The notes under the pieces were generated by a model. That model was not told the origin of the DNA. It made no database searches and saw only the letters and a program-made list of their open reading frames with translations. The position numbers and the translations under genes were made by a program. Positions 1 to 8,135 of a stretch of DNA of 64,000 nucleotides are shown here, piece by piece. The first letter of the stretch is position 1. Every line of letters starts with the position of its first letter. The stretch comes from Bacillus sp. RAR_GA_16 (GTDB lineage: Bacteria; Bacillota; Bacilli; Bacillales; Guptibacillaceae): assembly GCF_020165985.1 (NCBI RefSeq), contig NZ_JAIUKZ010000015.1, positions 434,001-498,000 on the forward strand. Reading direction: 5' to 3'.

Positions 1-199
1 TATCAAGCTGTTCCCGAATGCATTCCTCAAGATTCGAACCGACAATTAATCCAATCGTACGATCGATTGCTGTCCGACTCGCAGAAAGCTGTGTAATGAC
101 ATCTTTACAATCTTTTTCTTCTTCAATCATACGAAGAACGCCACGAATTTGACCTTCAACTCTTTTTAAACGATTTTTCATTTCATTTGTATATTCCAT
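1..199 (-). CDS. CsoR/CstR-family sulfur- or metal-sensing repressor (3' end outside window)
   Basis: The first 66 residues of a CsoR-family all-helical repressor, cut by the window edge. It starts MEYTNEMKNRLKRVEGQ and has the family's RVEGQIRGVLRMIEE helix. The conserved cysteines fall at C31 (EKDCKDV) and C60 (LEECI). Copper-binding CsoR proteins have a histidine four residues before the second cysteine; here that position is N56. The C31/C60 pair without this histidine is the pattern of CstR-type persulfide sensors, so a reactive-sulfur sensor is more likely than a copper sensor. The start ATG follows the Shine-Dalgarno AAGGGAG. Its target genes would lie outside the window, probably downstream. 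Confidence is high for the family and moderate for the sensing type. Confidence 0.85.
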   Translation of the reverse strand, partial: MEYTNEMKNRLKRVEGQIRGVLRMIEEEKDCKDVITQLSASRTAIDRTIGLIVGSNLEECIREQLD

Positions 200-356
200 G
201 ATATGACTCCCTTTCAAATTCATTTATGTTGCTATCTATAAGAATATTCTGTCATAATAATATTAATTTCTTGCTACTTCTCTTCATATATTGTAAAATA
301 AATCGTAATTTAAGGATAGGAAAAAGGTTTAGTTCATTATAAGGAGGCAGTGCCTT

Positions 357-545
357 TTGGATTTATCCGAAGATGATAAACGGTTATCTAAAATTTATCG
401 AAAGATTGTTACCTCAAACGAATATAAAGCAGGTAAGATTCTCGAAAAACTAGATAGCGAAACGAAAGACAAAGTATTTCATCTCATTCGTATGAACAAA
501 GCTGATTACGAACATCAATTGAATAAACAACAACTTCACCAATAG
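357..545 (+). CDS. Small hypothetical protein, 62 aa, TTG start
   Basis: A short charged, soluble, probably helical protein. It has no signal peptide, membrane segment or cysteine, and I do not recognise a family. The start is TTG at 357, supported by a perfect AAGGAGG Shine-Dalgarno at 341-347 and nine bases of spacing. A rho-independent terminator follows immediately, so it is probably a single-gene unit. It is divergent from the CstR-like gene, with about 155 bases between the two starts that must hold both promoters. The strong ribosome site and dedicated terminator are the main evidence that it is real. Confidence 0.6.
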   Translation: MDLSEDDKRLSKIYRKIVTSNEYKAGKILEKLDSETKDKVFHLIRMNKADYEHQLNKQQLHQ

Positions 546-551
546 TAGAAA

Positions 552-576
552 ATCGGCTGAATAGCCGGTTTTTTTC
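552..576 (+). terminator. Terminator of the small gene at 357
   Basis: CGGCT-GAAT-AGCCG hairpin followed by a run of seven T, six bases after the stop codon. Confidence 0.85.
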
Positions 577-590
577 ATTCCTCAATGATT

Positions 591-626
591 AAGAAAACCA
601 GGACAAATGCTGTCCTGGTTTTCTTT
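591..626. terminator. Bidirectional terminator, pgcA 3' end
   Basis: A long stem (AGAAAACCAGGACA paired with its complement) with T runs on both strands, just beyond the pgcA stop. It insulates convergent transcripts. Confidence 0.85.
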
Positions 627-639
627 CGTCATAATCCTA

Positions 640-2379
640 TTATCCCAACCGGTCCTGTACCTTACTCATAACCGATTTTCTAAGATCAGCTAGTTTACTT
701 TGGCTGTGTTCTAAATGCTCTCCATTCACTCCAAAATAAAATTTCACTTTTGGCTCTGTACCTGAAGGACGCAGACAGAACCATGAGCCATCTTCAAGTT
801 TATACTTTAGTACATTTGAAGTAGGTAAATCAATTGGCTCACTTTCCCCTTGTTTTAGATACGTTCTTTTACTTATCTCATAATCCTCTACACTATGAAT
901 GGCTATCCCAGCTGCTTCAGTAGGTGGCTCTTCACGGAACTTCGCCAGTAAGGAGACGATTTTTTCCGCTCCTTCTTTCCCTTTTAACGTTAACGACTCA
1001 AGACCTTCTTGATAATAGCCATACTGCTCAAATACTTCAAGAAGTCCGTCATAAAGCGTCATGCCTTTCGATTTATAATATGCAGCTACTTCTGCGGCAA
1101 CAAGACAAGCTTGAACAGCATCCTTGTCCCGAACGAAATCCCCAACGAGGTAGCCATAGCTCTCTTCATAACCGAATAAGAAAGTATGCTCTCCAGTTGT
1201 TTCAAACTCCTTGATTTTTTCACCAATAAACTTAAATCCAGTTAGTGTATCAAATGAAGTCAGACCATTATCTTCTGCAATCTTACGACCAATCTCAGAA
1301 GTTACAATGGTCTTAAGCACTGCCCCATTTTGTGGAAGTTCCCCATTTTCTTTTTTCTGGGTAATGATATAATTCAAAAGAAGAGCACCGGTTTGGTTCC
1401 CAGTCAGAACAACGTACTTTCCTTCTTTATTCTTGACGGCTACACCCACACGGTCTGCATCAGGGTCAGTTGCTAATAGCACGTCTGCATCCTGCTGCTC
1501 CCCATATTGAATAGCAAATTCAAATGCCGCATGTTCTTCAGGGTTTGGGGAAGAGACTGTAGAGAAATTCGGATCAGGCTTCTCCTGTTCTTCTACCACC
1601 GTAACGTTTTTAAATCCGTACGCTTTAAGTCCTTCTCTAACAGGGATATTACCGGTTCCATGTAAAGGTGTAAAAACGATCTTTAACTGCTCGCCCATTT
1701 CAGAAAGTAGTGTCTGATTTACGCGTAACGTTTTTAATTGTTCTACATATTGCCTGTCAATCTCTTTGCCAATCATTTTAATGAGGCCTTTGCCCTTCAA
1801 TTCGCTTTCAGAAGAAACCGATACATCTAACTCATTCTCTACGCCATCAACATAGGAAATCACTTCAGCTGCCTCTTTAGGTGGGAGCTGTCCGCCATCC
1901 TCACCATATACTTTGTATCCATTATATTCTGGCGGATTATGACTTGCCGTGATAACGATTCCAGCACAGGCGTTTAATGTGCGTACCGCAAAGGAAAGCT
2001 CTGGGGTAGGGCGTAGTTCCTCAAAGACATACGTTTGAATGCCATGGGTTGCGAGCGTCTTAGCGGCTTCCATGGCAAACTCAGGAGATTTGTGACGTGA
2101 ATCGTATGCTATCGCTACCCCTCTCTTTTTATACTCTTCACCATTTGCAACTATGTATTGTGCTAGACCTTCAGAAGCTTTGCGTATCGTATACAGATTC
2201 ATTCGATTCGTACCTGGACCGATTTCCCCACGCATGCCTCCTGTACCAAATTCAAGGTTTTTGTAAAAAGCATCTTCAAGTGCTTGATCCTTACCACGAA
2301 GAGCTTCTAGATCCTTTTTTAATTCCTCATCCAGTGAAGTTGCCGATGTCCATCTTGTGTATTCGTTTTTCCAATCCAT
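640..2379 (-). CDS. pgcA: Alpha-phosphoglucomutase / phosphomannomutase
   Basis: Alpha-D-phosphohexomutase, 579 aa, interconverting glucose-1-phosphate and glucose-6-phosphate. In B. subtilis this enzyme (PgcA/YhxB) feeds UDP-glucose for glucolipids, teichoic-acid glycosylation and matrix sugar synthesis. All four family motifs are present: the phosphoserine loop [14 protein letters not shown] (Ser146), the Mg-binding loop [10 protein letters not shown], the sugar-binding FGYEESYG, and the phosphate-binding [12 protein letters not shown] near the C terminus. The length matches the B. subtilis protein. The ATG follows AGGAGG. It is a single-gene unit with its own terminator. The substrate preference cannot be read from sequence; the symbol rests on overall similarity and the neighbouring yhc genes. 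Confidence 0.95.
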   Translation of the reverse strand: MDWKNEYTRWTSATSLDEELKKDLEALRGKDQALEDAFYKNLEFGTGGMRGEIGPGTNRMNLYTIRKASEGLAQYIVANGEEYKKRGVAIAYDSRHKSPEFAMEAAKTLATHGIQTYVFEELRPTPELSFAVRTLNACAGIVITASHNPPEYNGYKVYGEDGGQLPPKEAAEVISYVDGVENELDVSVSSESELKGKGLIKMIGKEIDRQYVEQLKTLRVNQTLLSEMGEQLKIVFTPLHGTGNIPVREGLKAYGFKNVTVVEEQEKPDPNFSTVSSPNPEEHAAFEFAIQYGEQQDADVLLATDPDADRVGVAVKNKEGKYVVLTGNQTGALLLNYIITQKKENGELPQNGAVLKTIVTSEIGRKIAEDNGLTSFDTLTGFKFIGEKIKEFETTGEHTFLFGYEESYGYLVGDFVRDKDAVQACLVAAEVAAYYKSKGMTLYDGLLEVFEQYGYYQEGLESLTLKGKEGAEKIVSLLAKFREEPPTEAAGIAIHSVEDYEISKRTYLKQGESEPIDLPTSNVLKYKLEDGSWFCLRPSGTEPKVKFYFGVNGEHLEHSQSKLADLRKSVMSKVQDRLG

Positions 2380-2544
2380 AGTATGCCTCCTGTTATGTAT
2401 AGCTTGTGATTGTATCTCATTTCTAGAAAATCGATTGAAGTCCTGCCTTTTTGGTCAGATTTTCTCATTATCCTTCCTCAATCATAATACGAATCGGTTC
2501 CTCAGCCAATGCTATTTAGGAAAAAAACACCACTCCCTAAAAAT

Positions 2545-2577
2545 CGACAAAAAAAGCAAGCCGCTAGGCTTACTTTT
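2545..2577 (-). terminator. Terminator of the GNAT/nitrilase gene
   Basis: AAGCC-TAGC-GGCTT hairpin followed by a T run in minus-strand sense; the stop codon lies in the 5' flank. Confidence 0.8.
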
Positions 2578-4105
2578 TGTAGTGAATTTCATATAAGTCT
2601 TTTCGACGATCTCGAAGTTGACGAACTGTTCCAGACTGACGCTGCCTTCTTAGAATTTCAAGGTCAACATCACCCACTACGACGGTCTCAATATTCGGGT
2701 GACATTCTCCAGCAATGCCGTCTCTTGAAAAGGCAAAGTCAGATGGTGTAAAAATGCCGGATTGGGCATACTGGACATCCATATTCTCCACTTGAGAAAG
2801 ATTTCCAATTGTGCCGGCAATCACCGTATAAATTTGATTTTCAACTGCTCTAGCTTGCGCGCAGTAACGAACACGTAAATATCCTTGACGGTCATCCGTA
2901 CAGAAAGGTGTAAAAAGAATATTTGCTCCTTTATCTGTCGCAATACGACCGAGCTCTGGAAACTCAATATCATAACAAATTTGAATCGCAATTTTACCAC
3001 AGTCTGTATCGAAAACTTCGATCCCATCAGAACCATGGATTCCCCACCAGCGTCGTTCATTAGGTGTCACATGAATTTTGTATTGTTTTTCAATCGTTCC
3101 ATCTCTTCTAAATAAGTAAGCAATGTTGTAGATTTTCTCATCTTCTAAGACAAAGTGAGAGCCACCGATAATGTTCACATTGTACTTAACCGCTAGTTCA
3201 GTAAATAGTTCAATATAAGGCTCTGTATATTCCGTTAATTTACGCACGGCTTTACTTGGAATTTTCTCATCCATAAAGGACATTAACTGTGTGGTGAAAA
3301 TTTCAGGGAACACTGCGAAATCAGAGCCAAAGTCAGCAGCTACATCTACATAATATTCAACTTGATTCGCAAACTCCTCAAAGGAGGATATCTTCTTCAT
3401 AGCATATTGAATAGCGCAAATTCTTACAGGAAACGAAGACCTAAAGTGTCTTCTTGTTACTGCCTTGTATTCAACATTGTTCCATTCCATTAAGGTAGCA
3501 AACTGCTTTGACGCCTTATCATCTGGTAAGTAGTTCGGATTAATTCTCATGACGTTAAAACCATTCATTAACTGGAACGTTAGCACGGGATCATAAATAT
3601 TCTGGAATTTTACTTCTTCCACATATTGAGATGCCTTCATTTCATCTGCATGTTTGTGGTAATTTGGAATTCGCCCACCAATAATAATACTCTTAACGTT
3701 TAATTCCCGCGCAAGGTCTTTACGTGCATCGTATAAGCGCTTACCGATCTTCATTCTTCGATATTCAGGGTGAACCATTACTTCAATTCCATAGAGGTTA
3801 TAGCCATCGGGATTATGATTTGTTATGTACCCTTCATCCGTAATATCATCCCATGTGTGCTGGTCATCGTATTCATCAAAGTTAACCATCAAGCTTGAAC
3901 ATGAACCAATGATTTCTCCCTCGAGCTCGACACAAAACTGACCCTCTGGAAAAATATCGAGGTGACTTTCGAGATGTTCACGTTTCCAGGGATCCATTCC
4001 TGGGAAGCACTTTTTTTGTAACGCTAGAATTTCCTCGATATCTTCGTGACGAATTTGTCTAATCTCAATCTTTTTTTCGAATTTCGATACGTCTAATTCT
4101 GACAT
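2570..4105 (-). CDS. yhcX: GNAT acetyltransferase-nitrilase fusion (YhcX type)
   Basis: A 511-residue two-domain protein. Residues about 14-180 form a GNAT acyl-CoA transferase domain, with the acetyl-CoA loop EYRRMKIGKRLYD near residue 120. Residues about 225-490 form a carbon-nitrogen hydrolase with the full triad Glu268 (VFPEIFT), Lys343 (QYKIHVTPNE) and Cys377 (IQICYDIEFPE). The order and length match B. subtilis YhcX. The family hydrolyses amide or nitrile bonds; the real substrate is unknown, although some members act on omega-amidated acids or indole derivatives. The start follows GGAGGG. The CBS gene downstream has its own terminator and is a separate unit in the same conserved neighbourhood. 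Confidence 0.9.
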   Translation of the reverse strand: MSELDVSKFEKKIEIRQIRHEDIEEILALQKKCFPGMDPWKREHLESHLDIFPEGQFCVELEGEIIGSCSSLMVNFDEYDDQHTWDDITDEGYITNHNPDGYNLYGIEVMVHPEYRRMKIGKRLYDARKDLARELNVKSIIIGGRIPNYHKHADEMKASQYVEEVKFQNIYDPVLTFQLMNGFNVMRINPNYLPDDKASKQFATLMEWNNVEYKAVTRRHFRSSFPVRICAIQYAMKKISSFEEFANQVEYYVDVAADFGSDFAVFPEIFTTQLMSFMDEKIPSKAVRKLTEYTEPYIELFTELAVKYNVNIIGGSHFVLEDEKIYNIAYLFRRDGTIEKQYKIHVTPNERRWWGIHGSDGIEVFDTDCGKIAIQICYDIEFPELGRIATDKGANILFTPFCTDDRQGYLRVRYCAQARAVENQIYTVIAGTIGNLSQVENMDVQYAQSGIFTPSDFAFSRDGIAGECHPNIETVVVGDVDLEILRRQRQSGTVRQLRDRRKDLYEIHYKK

Positions 4106-4182
4106 CTGTTTTTCCCTCCACTTTAGATCTATTTTACTATATACCCCATTTACGTCAGTTTGTACCTTGATTTTATCATATG

Positions 4183-4216
4183 TAAAAAGAGAGGAGACTG
4201 ACGAAGTCAGTCCCCC
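4183..4216 (-). terminator. Terminator of the CBS-domain gene
   Basis: Strong hairpin GGGGACTGACTTCGTCAGTCTCC followed by TCTTTTT on the minus strand. Confidence 0.8.
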
Positions 4217-4221
4217 TGGCT

Positions 4222-4659
4222 TTACGCCTTTGGAGCTCCATTTTGAGAAATGCTTGATAGTGCTGGACCTGCTTCTTGTTGATCAGGTGTTTTCGTAGCA
4301 AAATCCCCAAGTGAGACCATACCAACAACCTGATTGTTCTCTACGACAGGTAAGCGGCGAATTTGATTTTGAGCCATTAAAGCTGCCGCTTCGTCTGCAC
4401 TCATGTTCGAGGTGGCTGAAACAATGTTATTAGACATACATTGGCTCACCTGACAATTGGCATTTCCTCCAGTCGCAGTAGCACGAGTCGTGATATCACG
4501 ATCCGTAACCATCCCACAAAGCTGACCGTTTTTCATAACTGGTAATGAGCCAATGTTGTGTTGGTTCATTAATGCGGCTGCTTCTTGAATGGACTGCTCT
4601 GGTGTAACTGACACAATGTTCTTAGACATGAGATTTTGCAGATTGTTTTGCACAAGCAT
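4222..4659 (-). CDS. yhcV: Tandem CBS-domain protein
   Basis: A 145-residue soluble protein made almost entirely of two CBS domains (about residues 8-63 and 72-128), with the repeated signatures LPVMKNGQLCGMVTDRDI and LPVVENNQVVGMVSLGDF. CBS pairs form Bateman modules that bind adenosine nucleotides and usually regulate a partner; no catalytic domain is attached. The final ~20 residues are low-complexity. Its place beside the yhcX homologue fits B. subtilis YhcV, a vegetative and sporulation-expressed protein of unknown role. The start ATG has GGAGG upstream. The fold is certain; the function is not. Confidence 0.85.
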   Translation of the reverse strand: MLVQNNLQNLMSKNIVSVTPEQSIQEAAALMNQHNIGSLPVMKNGQLCGMVTDRDITTRATATGGNANCQVSQCMSNNIVSATSNMSADEAAALMAQNQIRRLPVVENNQVVGMVSLGDFATKTPDQQEAGPALSSISQNGAPKA

Positions 4660-4737
4660 TCCTCCCAGGTTGTATGATCATTGAGATAGGAAAGGCACTG
4701 CCTTCCACCGTTATAGTTTAAACTCAAGCCATTTATT

Positions 4738-5607
4738 TTATTTTTCCTTTTTATGTGAGATCAGATGATTTTCGGTATGGAAGGTGATATTCTTTCCGTC
4801 ACTCGTTGCAATAATTGTTCCAATTTGATCTGTCCTTAGAATAGAAATATCATTCCCACTTAACCTCTGAAGCACTTCGTGATCCGGAAAATGATAGCGA
4901 TTATCCTTTCCAACTGAAATAACTGCCGTTTCAGGACCGACGGCTTTTATAAATGCCTCTGTCGTTGCAGAGATTGCTCCATGATGGCCAATTTTTAATA
5001 CATCATTTAATAACTGCTTCTTTTTTAAACCATTCAGCATTTCCTTTTCTACTTCTACACCAGCATCTCCCATTAACAAGAAGCGATTCTCTTCATGCTT
5101 GAGCCTTAAAACAGCACTATAATCGTTAAAATCCTCATATTCCGCATTTTCAGAAGGAGAAATGACCTGCACACTAACACGACGTCCAAGTTTAATTTTG
5201 ACACCTTTATGGGCATCCATAATAGGGATTTCTTTCTTCTTAATTTCCTTAAGTAATGATTTATAGTGAGTTGTAGGATATGACACGTCAGGCATCACAA
5301 CCCGCTCTACTTCAAAATTTTTGATAACATCATCCATTCCACCAATATGATCATGATGGGGGTGTGTCGCCACAATATAGTCTAACTGAGTGATTCCAAG
5401 TTTTTTTAAGTATTCACTAACCATTTTTCCATCCCCATTATCACCAGCGTCCACCAACATTGTTTCTTCTCCAAATGTAATTAAAATACTATCAGCCTGT
5501 CCAACGTCCAGGAAATGGACTTCAAGCAAATTAGGTTGTGCCGTCACCTTATAAGGCATTTGTAATAGGATAAGGAGGGAGAAAAAAAGAGCGCATAAGA
5601 ACTTCAT
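4738..5607 (-). CDS. Secreted metallo-beta-lactamase-fold hydrolase, ComEC C-terminal type
   Basis: About 289 aa with an N-terminal signal peptide (hydrophobic segment FLCALFFSLLILL, likely cleavage after VTAQ), so it acts outside the membrane. The mature part is a metallo-beta-lactamase domain of the ComEC/Rec2 type: FLDVGQADSILITF, VDAGDNGD and the metal loop HPHHDHIGG, followed by LMGDAG and KIGHHGA. Free-standing relatives are thought to be extracellular nucleases or phosphodiesterases, which is inference here. Three ATG codons run in tandem after AGGAGG; the third (5607) has the best spacing (7) and is chosen. No partner competence genes are adjacent. Confidence 0.85.
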   Translation of the reverse strand: MKFLCALFFSLLILLQMPYKVTAQPNLLEVHFLDVGQADSILITFGEETMLVDAGDNGDGKMVSEYLKKLGITQLDYIVATHPHHDHIGGMDDVIKNFEVERVVMPDVSYPTTHYKSLLKEIKKKEIPIMDAHKGVKIKLGRRVSVQVISPSENAEYEDFNDYSAVLRLKHEENRFLLMGDAGVEVEKEMLNGLKKKQLLNDVLKIGHHGAISATTEAFIKAVGPETAVISVGKDNRYHFPDHEVLQRLSGNDISILRTDQIGTIIATSDGKNITFHTENHLISHKKEK

Positions 5608-5705
5608 CATCATTCCTCCTGTTTTTTCTTACCGTTAGTATGCGCCTTCCCTCCTTAACTAAAAGCTCTAGTTAAGAAATGTTGTTGGTAACACTTTCTA
5701 CCAAT

Positions 5706-5735
5706 AGAAAAAAACTTCCCGTTTTCAGGGAAGCT
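5706..5735 (-). terminator. Terminator of yhbH
   Basis: GCTTCCC-TGAAAAC-GGGAAG hairpin followed by seven T on the minus strand, just after the yhbH stop. Confidence 0.85.
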
Positions 5736-6905
5736 TTACGAACGAACTTCTTCTTCTTTTCGAAAGAAACTTTTCATGGCGTGGTAGACATCTTTTTTCT
5801 CTTTTAAGATATAATGCCTAAATTTCGGGTCGTGAATATTCTTATATGCGCTCATTAACGTAGAGTGGCGGTTATAGGCATTTACTTCTCCATAGCCAAA
5901 CATATTTGATACCTTCATAATCTGGTTAACCAATTTAACACACCTTGTGTTGTCTGAGGTTAAATTATCGCCATCTGAGAAATGGAAAGGATAGATATTA
6001 TAGCGAGATGGAGAATATTTTTCTTCAATTAATTCAAGCGCTTTTCGATAGGCTGATGAACAAATCGTTCCACCGCTTTCTCCTTTTGAAAAAAAATCGT
6101 CTTCTGTGACGACTTTGGCTTCAGTATGATGAGCGATAAACTCAATTTCCACTGTTTCATATTTAGATCTAAGAAAACGGGACATCCAGAAGAAAAAGCT
6201 TCGCGCCATATACTTTTCCCATTTTCCCATCGAGCCACTCGTATCCATCATGGCAAGAACAACAGCTTTGGACTCACGCTTAATTTCTTCATTCCATGTT
6301 TTAAAACGAAGATCATCTTGATAAATTGGCGCAATGGCTGGTTTTCCACTAATAGCATTTCGCTTATATGCCGTTAGAATCGTACGTTTCTTATCAATAT
6401 TACCCATCAGACCTGTTTTTCGAATATCATTAAATTCCACTTTCTTCTTCACAACATCTGCCGTTTCTTTTTCACGTAAATTGGGCAATTCAAGTTCTTT
6501 AAATAAAATATCCTGCAGTTCTACAAGCGATACCTCTGCTTCGTAATAATCTTCACCCGGTTGATCGCCGGCTCCTTCTCCCTTACCTGCTCCAGGCTGT
6601 TTTTCACCAGAGCCATCGCGTGCCACTACGTCTCCCACCTGGCTATCGCCTTCACCCTGCCCAACGTGTTTTGACTTATCATAGTTATATCGAATTTTAT
6701 ATTCATCAAGTGAACGTATTGGAATTTTAATGACATCTCGACCGTTGGAAAGAATAATGTTCTCTTCACTGATGAGATCCGGGAGATTATTTTGGATAGC
6801 ATCCTGAACTTTTTCGGCATGGCGTTGTTGATCCTGATAGCCTTTTCGGTGGAGGGACCAATTCTCCTGAGAGACGACGAAATTGTTGGAATCCTTGTCT
6901 TTCAT
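5736..6905 (-). CDS. yhbH: Sporulation protein YhbH (DUF444, vWA-like)
   Basis: A 389-aa protein of the DUF444/YeaH family. Near residues 75-120 is a low-complexity Gly/Asp/Gln linker ([28 protein letters not shown]). The second half is a von Willebrand A-like domain with the metal-site motif [10 protein letters not shown] and HFSDGDN. In many bacteria this gene pairs with the PrkA kinase gene (as here, about 1.2 kb away) and with SpoVR. In B. subtilis it belongs to the mother-cell sporulation regulon, and loss impairs resistance of spores. The start ATG follows AAGGAGGGG. The molecular role is unknown; a PrkA partner or substrate is the usual inference. Confidence 0.92.
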   Translation of the reverse strand: MKDKDSNNFVVSQENWSLHRKGYQDQQRHAEKVQDAIQNNLPDLISEENIILSNGRDVIKIPIRSLDEYKIRYNYDKSKHVGQGEGDSQVGDVVARDGSGEKQPGAGKGEGAGDQPGEDYYEAEVSLVELQDILFKELELPNLREKETADVVKKKVEFNDIRKTGLMGNIDKKRTILTAYKRNAISGKPAIAPIYQDDLRFKTWNEEIKRESKAVVLAMMDTSGSMGKWEKYMARSFFFWMSRFLRSKYETVEIEFIAHHTEAKVVTEDDFFSKGESGGTICSSAYRKALELIEEKYSPSRYNIYPFHFSDGDNLTSDNTRCVKLVNQIMKVSNMFGYGEVNAYNRHSTLMSAYKNIHDPKFRHYILKEKKDVYHAMKSFFRKEEEVRS

Positions 6906-7169
6906 GCCTTATTCCCCTCCTTAAAAAAATAAAATTTCTATCGGAAATTTATTCAATGATCGATGATCGCTCATGATGATTGTTCAAAAGCAGCATTCTC
7001 CTATGGACATCCTCTAGCTGCGTTGAATAGTATACTTTATCCTATGCAAATACAAGCGATAATTGACAATTAATTCTGACAAATTAGGGTTTTATCGAAC
7101 TTATCAAGTGAATTGGACACAATAAGGGCACATTCCCTTCCCCTTTTGCTCATCCTACGATTATTTCTC
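6906..7169. other. Intergenic region upstream of yhbH, no gene seen
   Basis: About 260 AT-rich bases with no supported ORF. It should contain the yhbH promoter. A candidate sequence on the minus strand near 7030-7060 (TATACT with upstream TTG-rich sequence) does not clearly fit sigma-A or sigma-E spacing, so no promoter is assigned. Confidence 0.4.
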
Positions 7170-7199
7170 CAAAAAAATAACCCCCATTTGGGAGTTATT
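7170..7199 (-). terminator. Terminator of the 55-aa gene
   Basis: AATAAC-TCCCAAATGGGGGTTATT hairpin followed by seven T; it overlaps the stop codon of the small gene. Confidence 0.8.
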
Positions 7200-7362
7200 G
7201 TTTCTCATTTTTCTTTTCATGCTGTACAGGATCTGGACGTCGACCTTTTTTCTTTAGTTCATCATTTGTGTCTAGGTCTTCCATTTCCTTACCAAGCTGC
7301 TGCATTTCCTGTTCATCCATTGCCATTGAGCTATTTTCGGGTTTGTCTTTCCGGTCTGCCAT
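7195..7362 (-). CDS. Small charged hypothetical protein, 55 aa
   Basis: Encodes MADRKDKPENSSMAMDEQ followed by a Lys/Glu-rich tail (KKKGRRPDPVQHEKKNEKQ). It is entirely hydrophilic, with no cysteines and no membrane segment, and is probably disordered or helical. The ATG has AGGTGA about six bases upstream, and a dedicated terminator overlaps the stop. It lies just downstream of the signal peptidase gene, 60 bases apart, so co-transcription is possible. I do not recognise the family. The ribosome site, codon pattern and terminator support a real gene. Confidence 0.6.
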   Translation of the reverse strand: MADRKDKPENSSMAMDEQEMQQLGKEMEDLDTNDELKKKGRRPDPVQHEKKNEKQ

Positions 7363-7422
7363 TATGCATCACCTCATTTATCAACGTACCCAGATCTCAT
7401 CCATTATTAACTTATTTTCGTA

Positions 7423-7980
7423 TTATTTTTCAAACGTAAAGTCGAATTTTTCAAGCGGCCAATAACGAAGGTTTACTTCTCCAACTACTTTCTCCATAGG
7501 AACGAAACCAATATGGCGACTATCATAACTATGCCTGCGGTTATCGCCCATTAAAAATAAATGGCCCTCTGGAACTTTCATCTTGCCTGTCTTATCTTCA
7601 AGATTAAAATTTTCCGTTAAATTGCCATTAAATATGTCTTTTTTATATCGTTCAAGATAAGGTTCGCTCATCTTCTCACCATTAACATAAAGATCATCAT
7701 TTTTGTATTCAATCGTATCCCCTGGAAGACCAATGACTCTCTTAATGTAATCTTCTTGTTCGTTCGCATGAAATACCACAAGGTCAAACCGATCAGGTTC
7801 AGATACTTCATAACCAATTTTATTAATGATTAAACGATTCCCGTCTTGAATCGTTGGCATCATTGATTCACCATGTACCACATAATTCGTTATGAGAAAT
7901 TCACGAATAACAATCGCAAGGACGACAGCTATTGAAAAAGCCTTTATCCACTCCCAAAGCGGATTGCGTTCCTTCTTCAT
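7423..7980 (-). CDS. Type I signal peptidase
   Basis: A 185-aa membrane-anchored leader peptidase that removes signal peptides from secreted proteins on the outer face of the membrane. It has a short cytoplasmic N terminus, one transmembrane segment (about 12-30), the box B serine in GESMMPT (Ser39), the general base in YIKRVIGLPGD (Lys80) and the conserved GDNRRHSYDSR region. The Ser/Lys spacing is that of the Gram-positive SipS/SipT/SipU/SipV group. Which paralogue it matches cannot be decided. The upstream region has a sigma-A-like promoter and a perfect cre site, so expression may respond to carbon supply. Confidence 0.95.
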   Translation of the reverse strand: MKKERNPLWEWIKAFSIAVVLAIVIREFLITNYVVHGESMMPTIQDGNRLIINKIGYEVSEPDRFDLVVFHANEQEDYIKRVIGLPGDTIEYKNDDLYVNGEKMSEPYLERYKKDIFNGNLTENFNLEDKTGKMKVPEGHLFLMGDNRRHSYDSRHIGFVPMEKVVGEVNLRYWPLEKFDFTFEK

Positions 7981-8012
7981 CTCAAACCTCTTTTCAATAC
8001 GTCTTTACGTCT

Positions 8013-8041
8013 AATCTATCACTCCTAATAAGCTCACACAA
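8013..8041 (-). promoter_or_regulatory. Putative sigma-A promoter of the signal peptidase gene
   Basis: TTGTGT, 17-base spacer, TAGATT on the minus strand, about 30-60 bases upstream of the start codon. Confidence 0.5.
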
Positions 8042-8053
8042 GCGCGCCTGTCG

Positions 8054-8069
8054 TTGTAAGCGATTACAA
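8054..8069. promoter_or_regulatory. cre site (CcpA operator)
   Basis: TTGTAAGCGATTACAA fits the palindromic cre consensus TGTAANCGNTTACA at every defined position. Its centre lies about 55 bases upstream of the predicted start point of the signal peptidase gene, the geometry known from CcpA-activated ackA. Confidence 0.6.
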
Positions 8070-8096
8070 ATATAACGATTGCACATCCACACACTC

Positions 8097-8131
8097 CAAA
8101 AAGCATACCCCTCGAAGAGGTATGCTTTTTG
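8097..8131 (-). terminator. Terminator of prkA
   Basis: AAAAAGCATACC stem around TCTTCGAGG with T runs, five bases beyond the prkA stop. Confidence 0.85.
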
Positions 8132-8135
8132 AATG

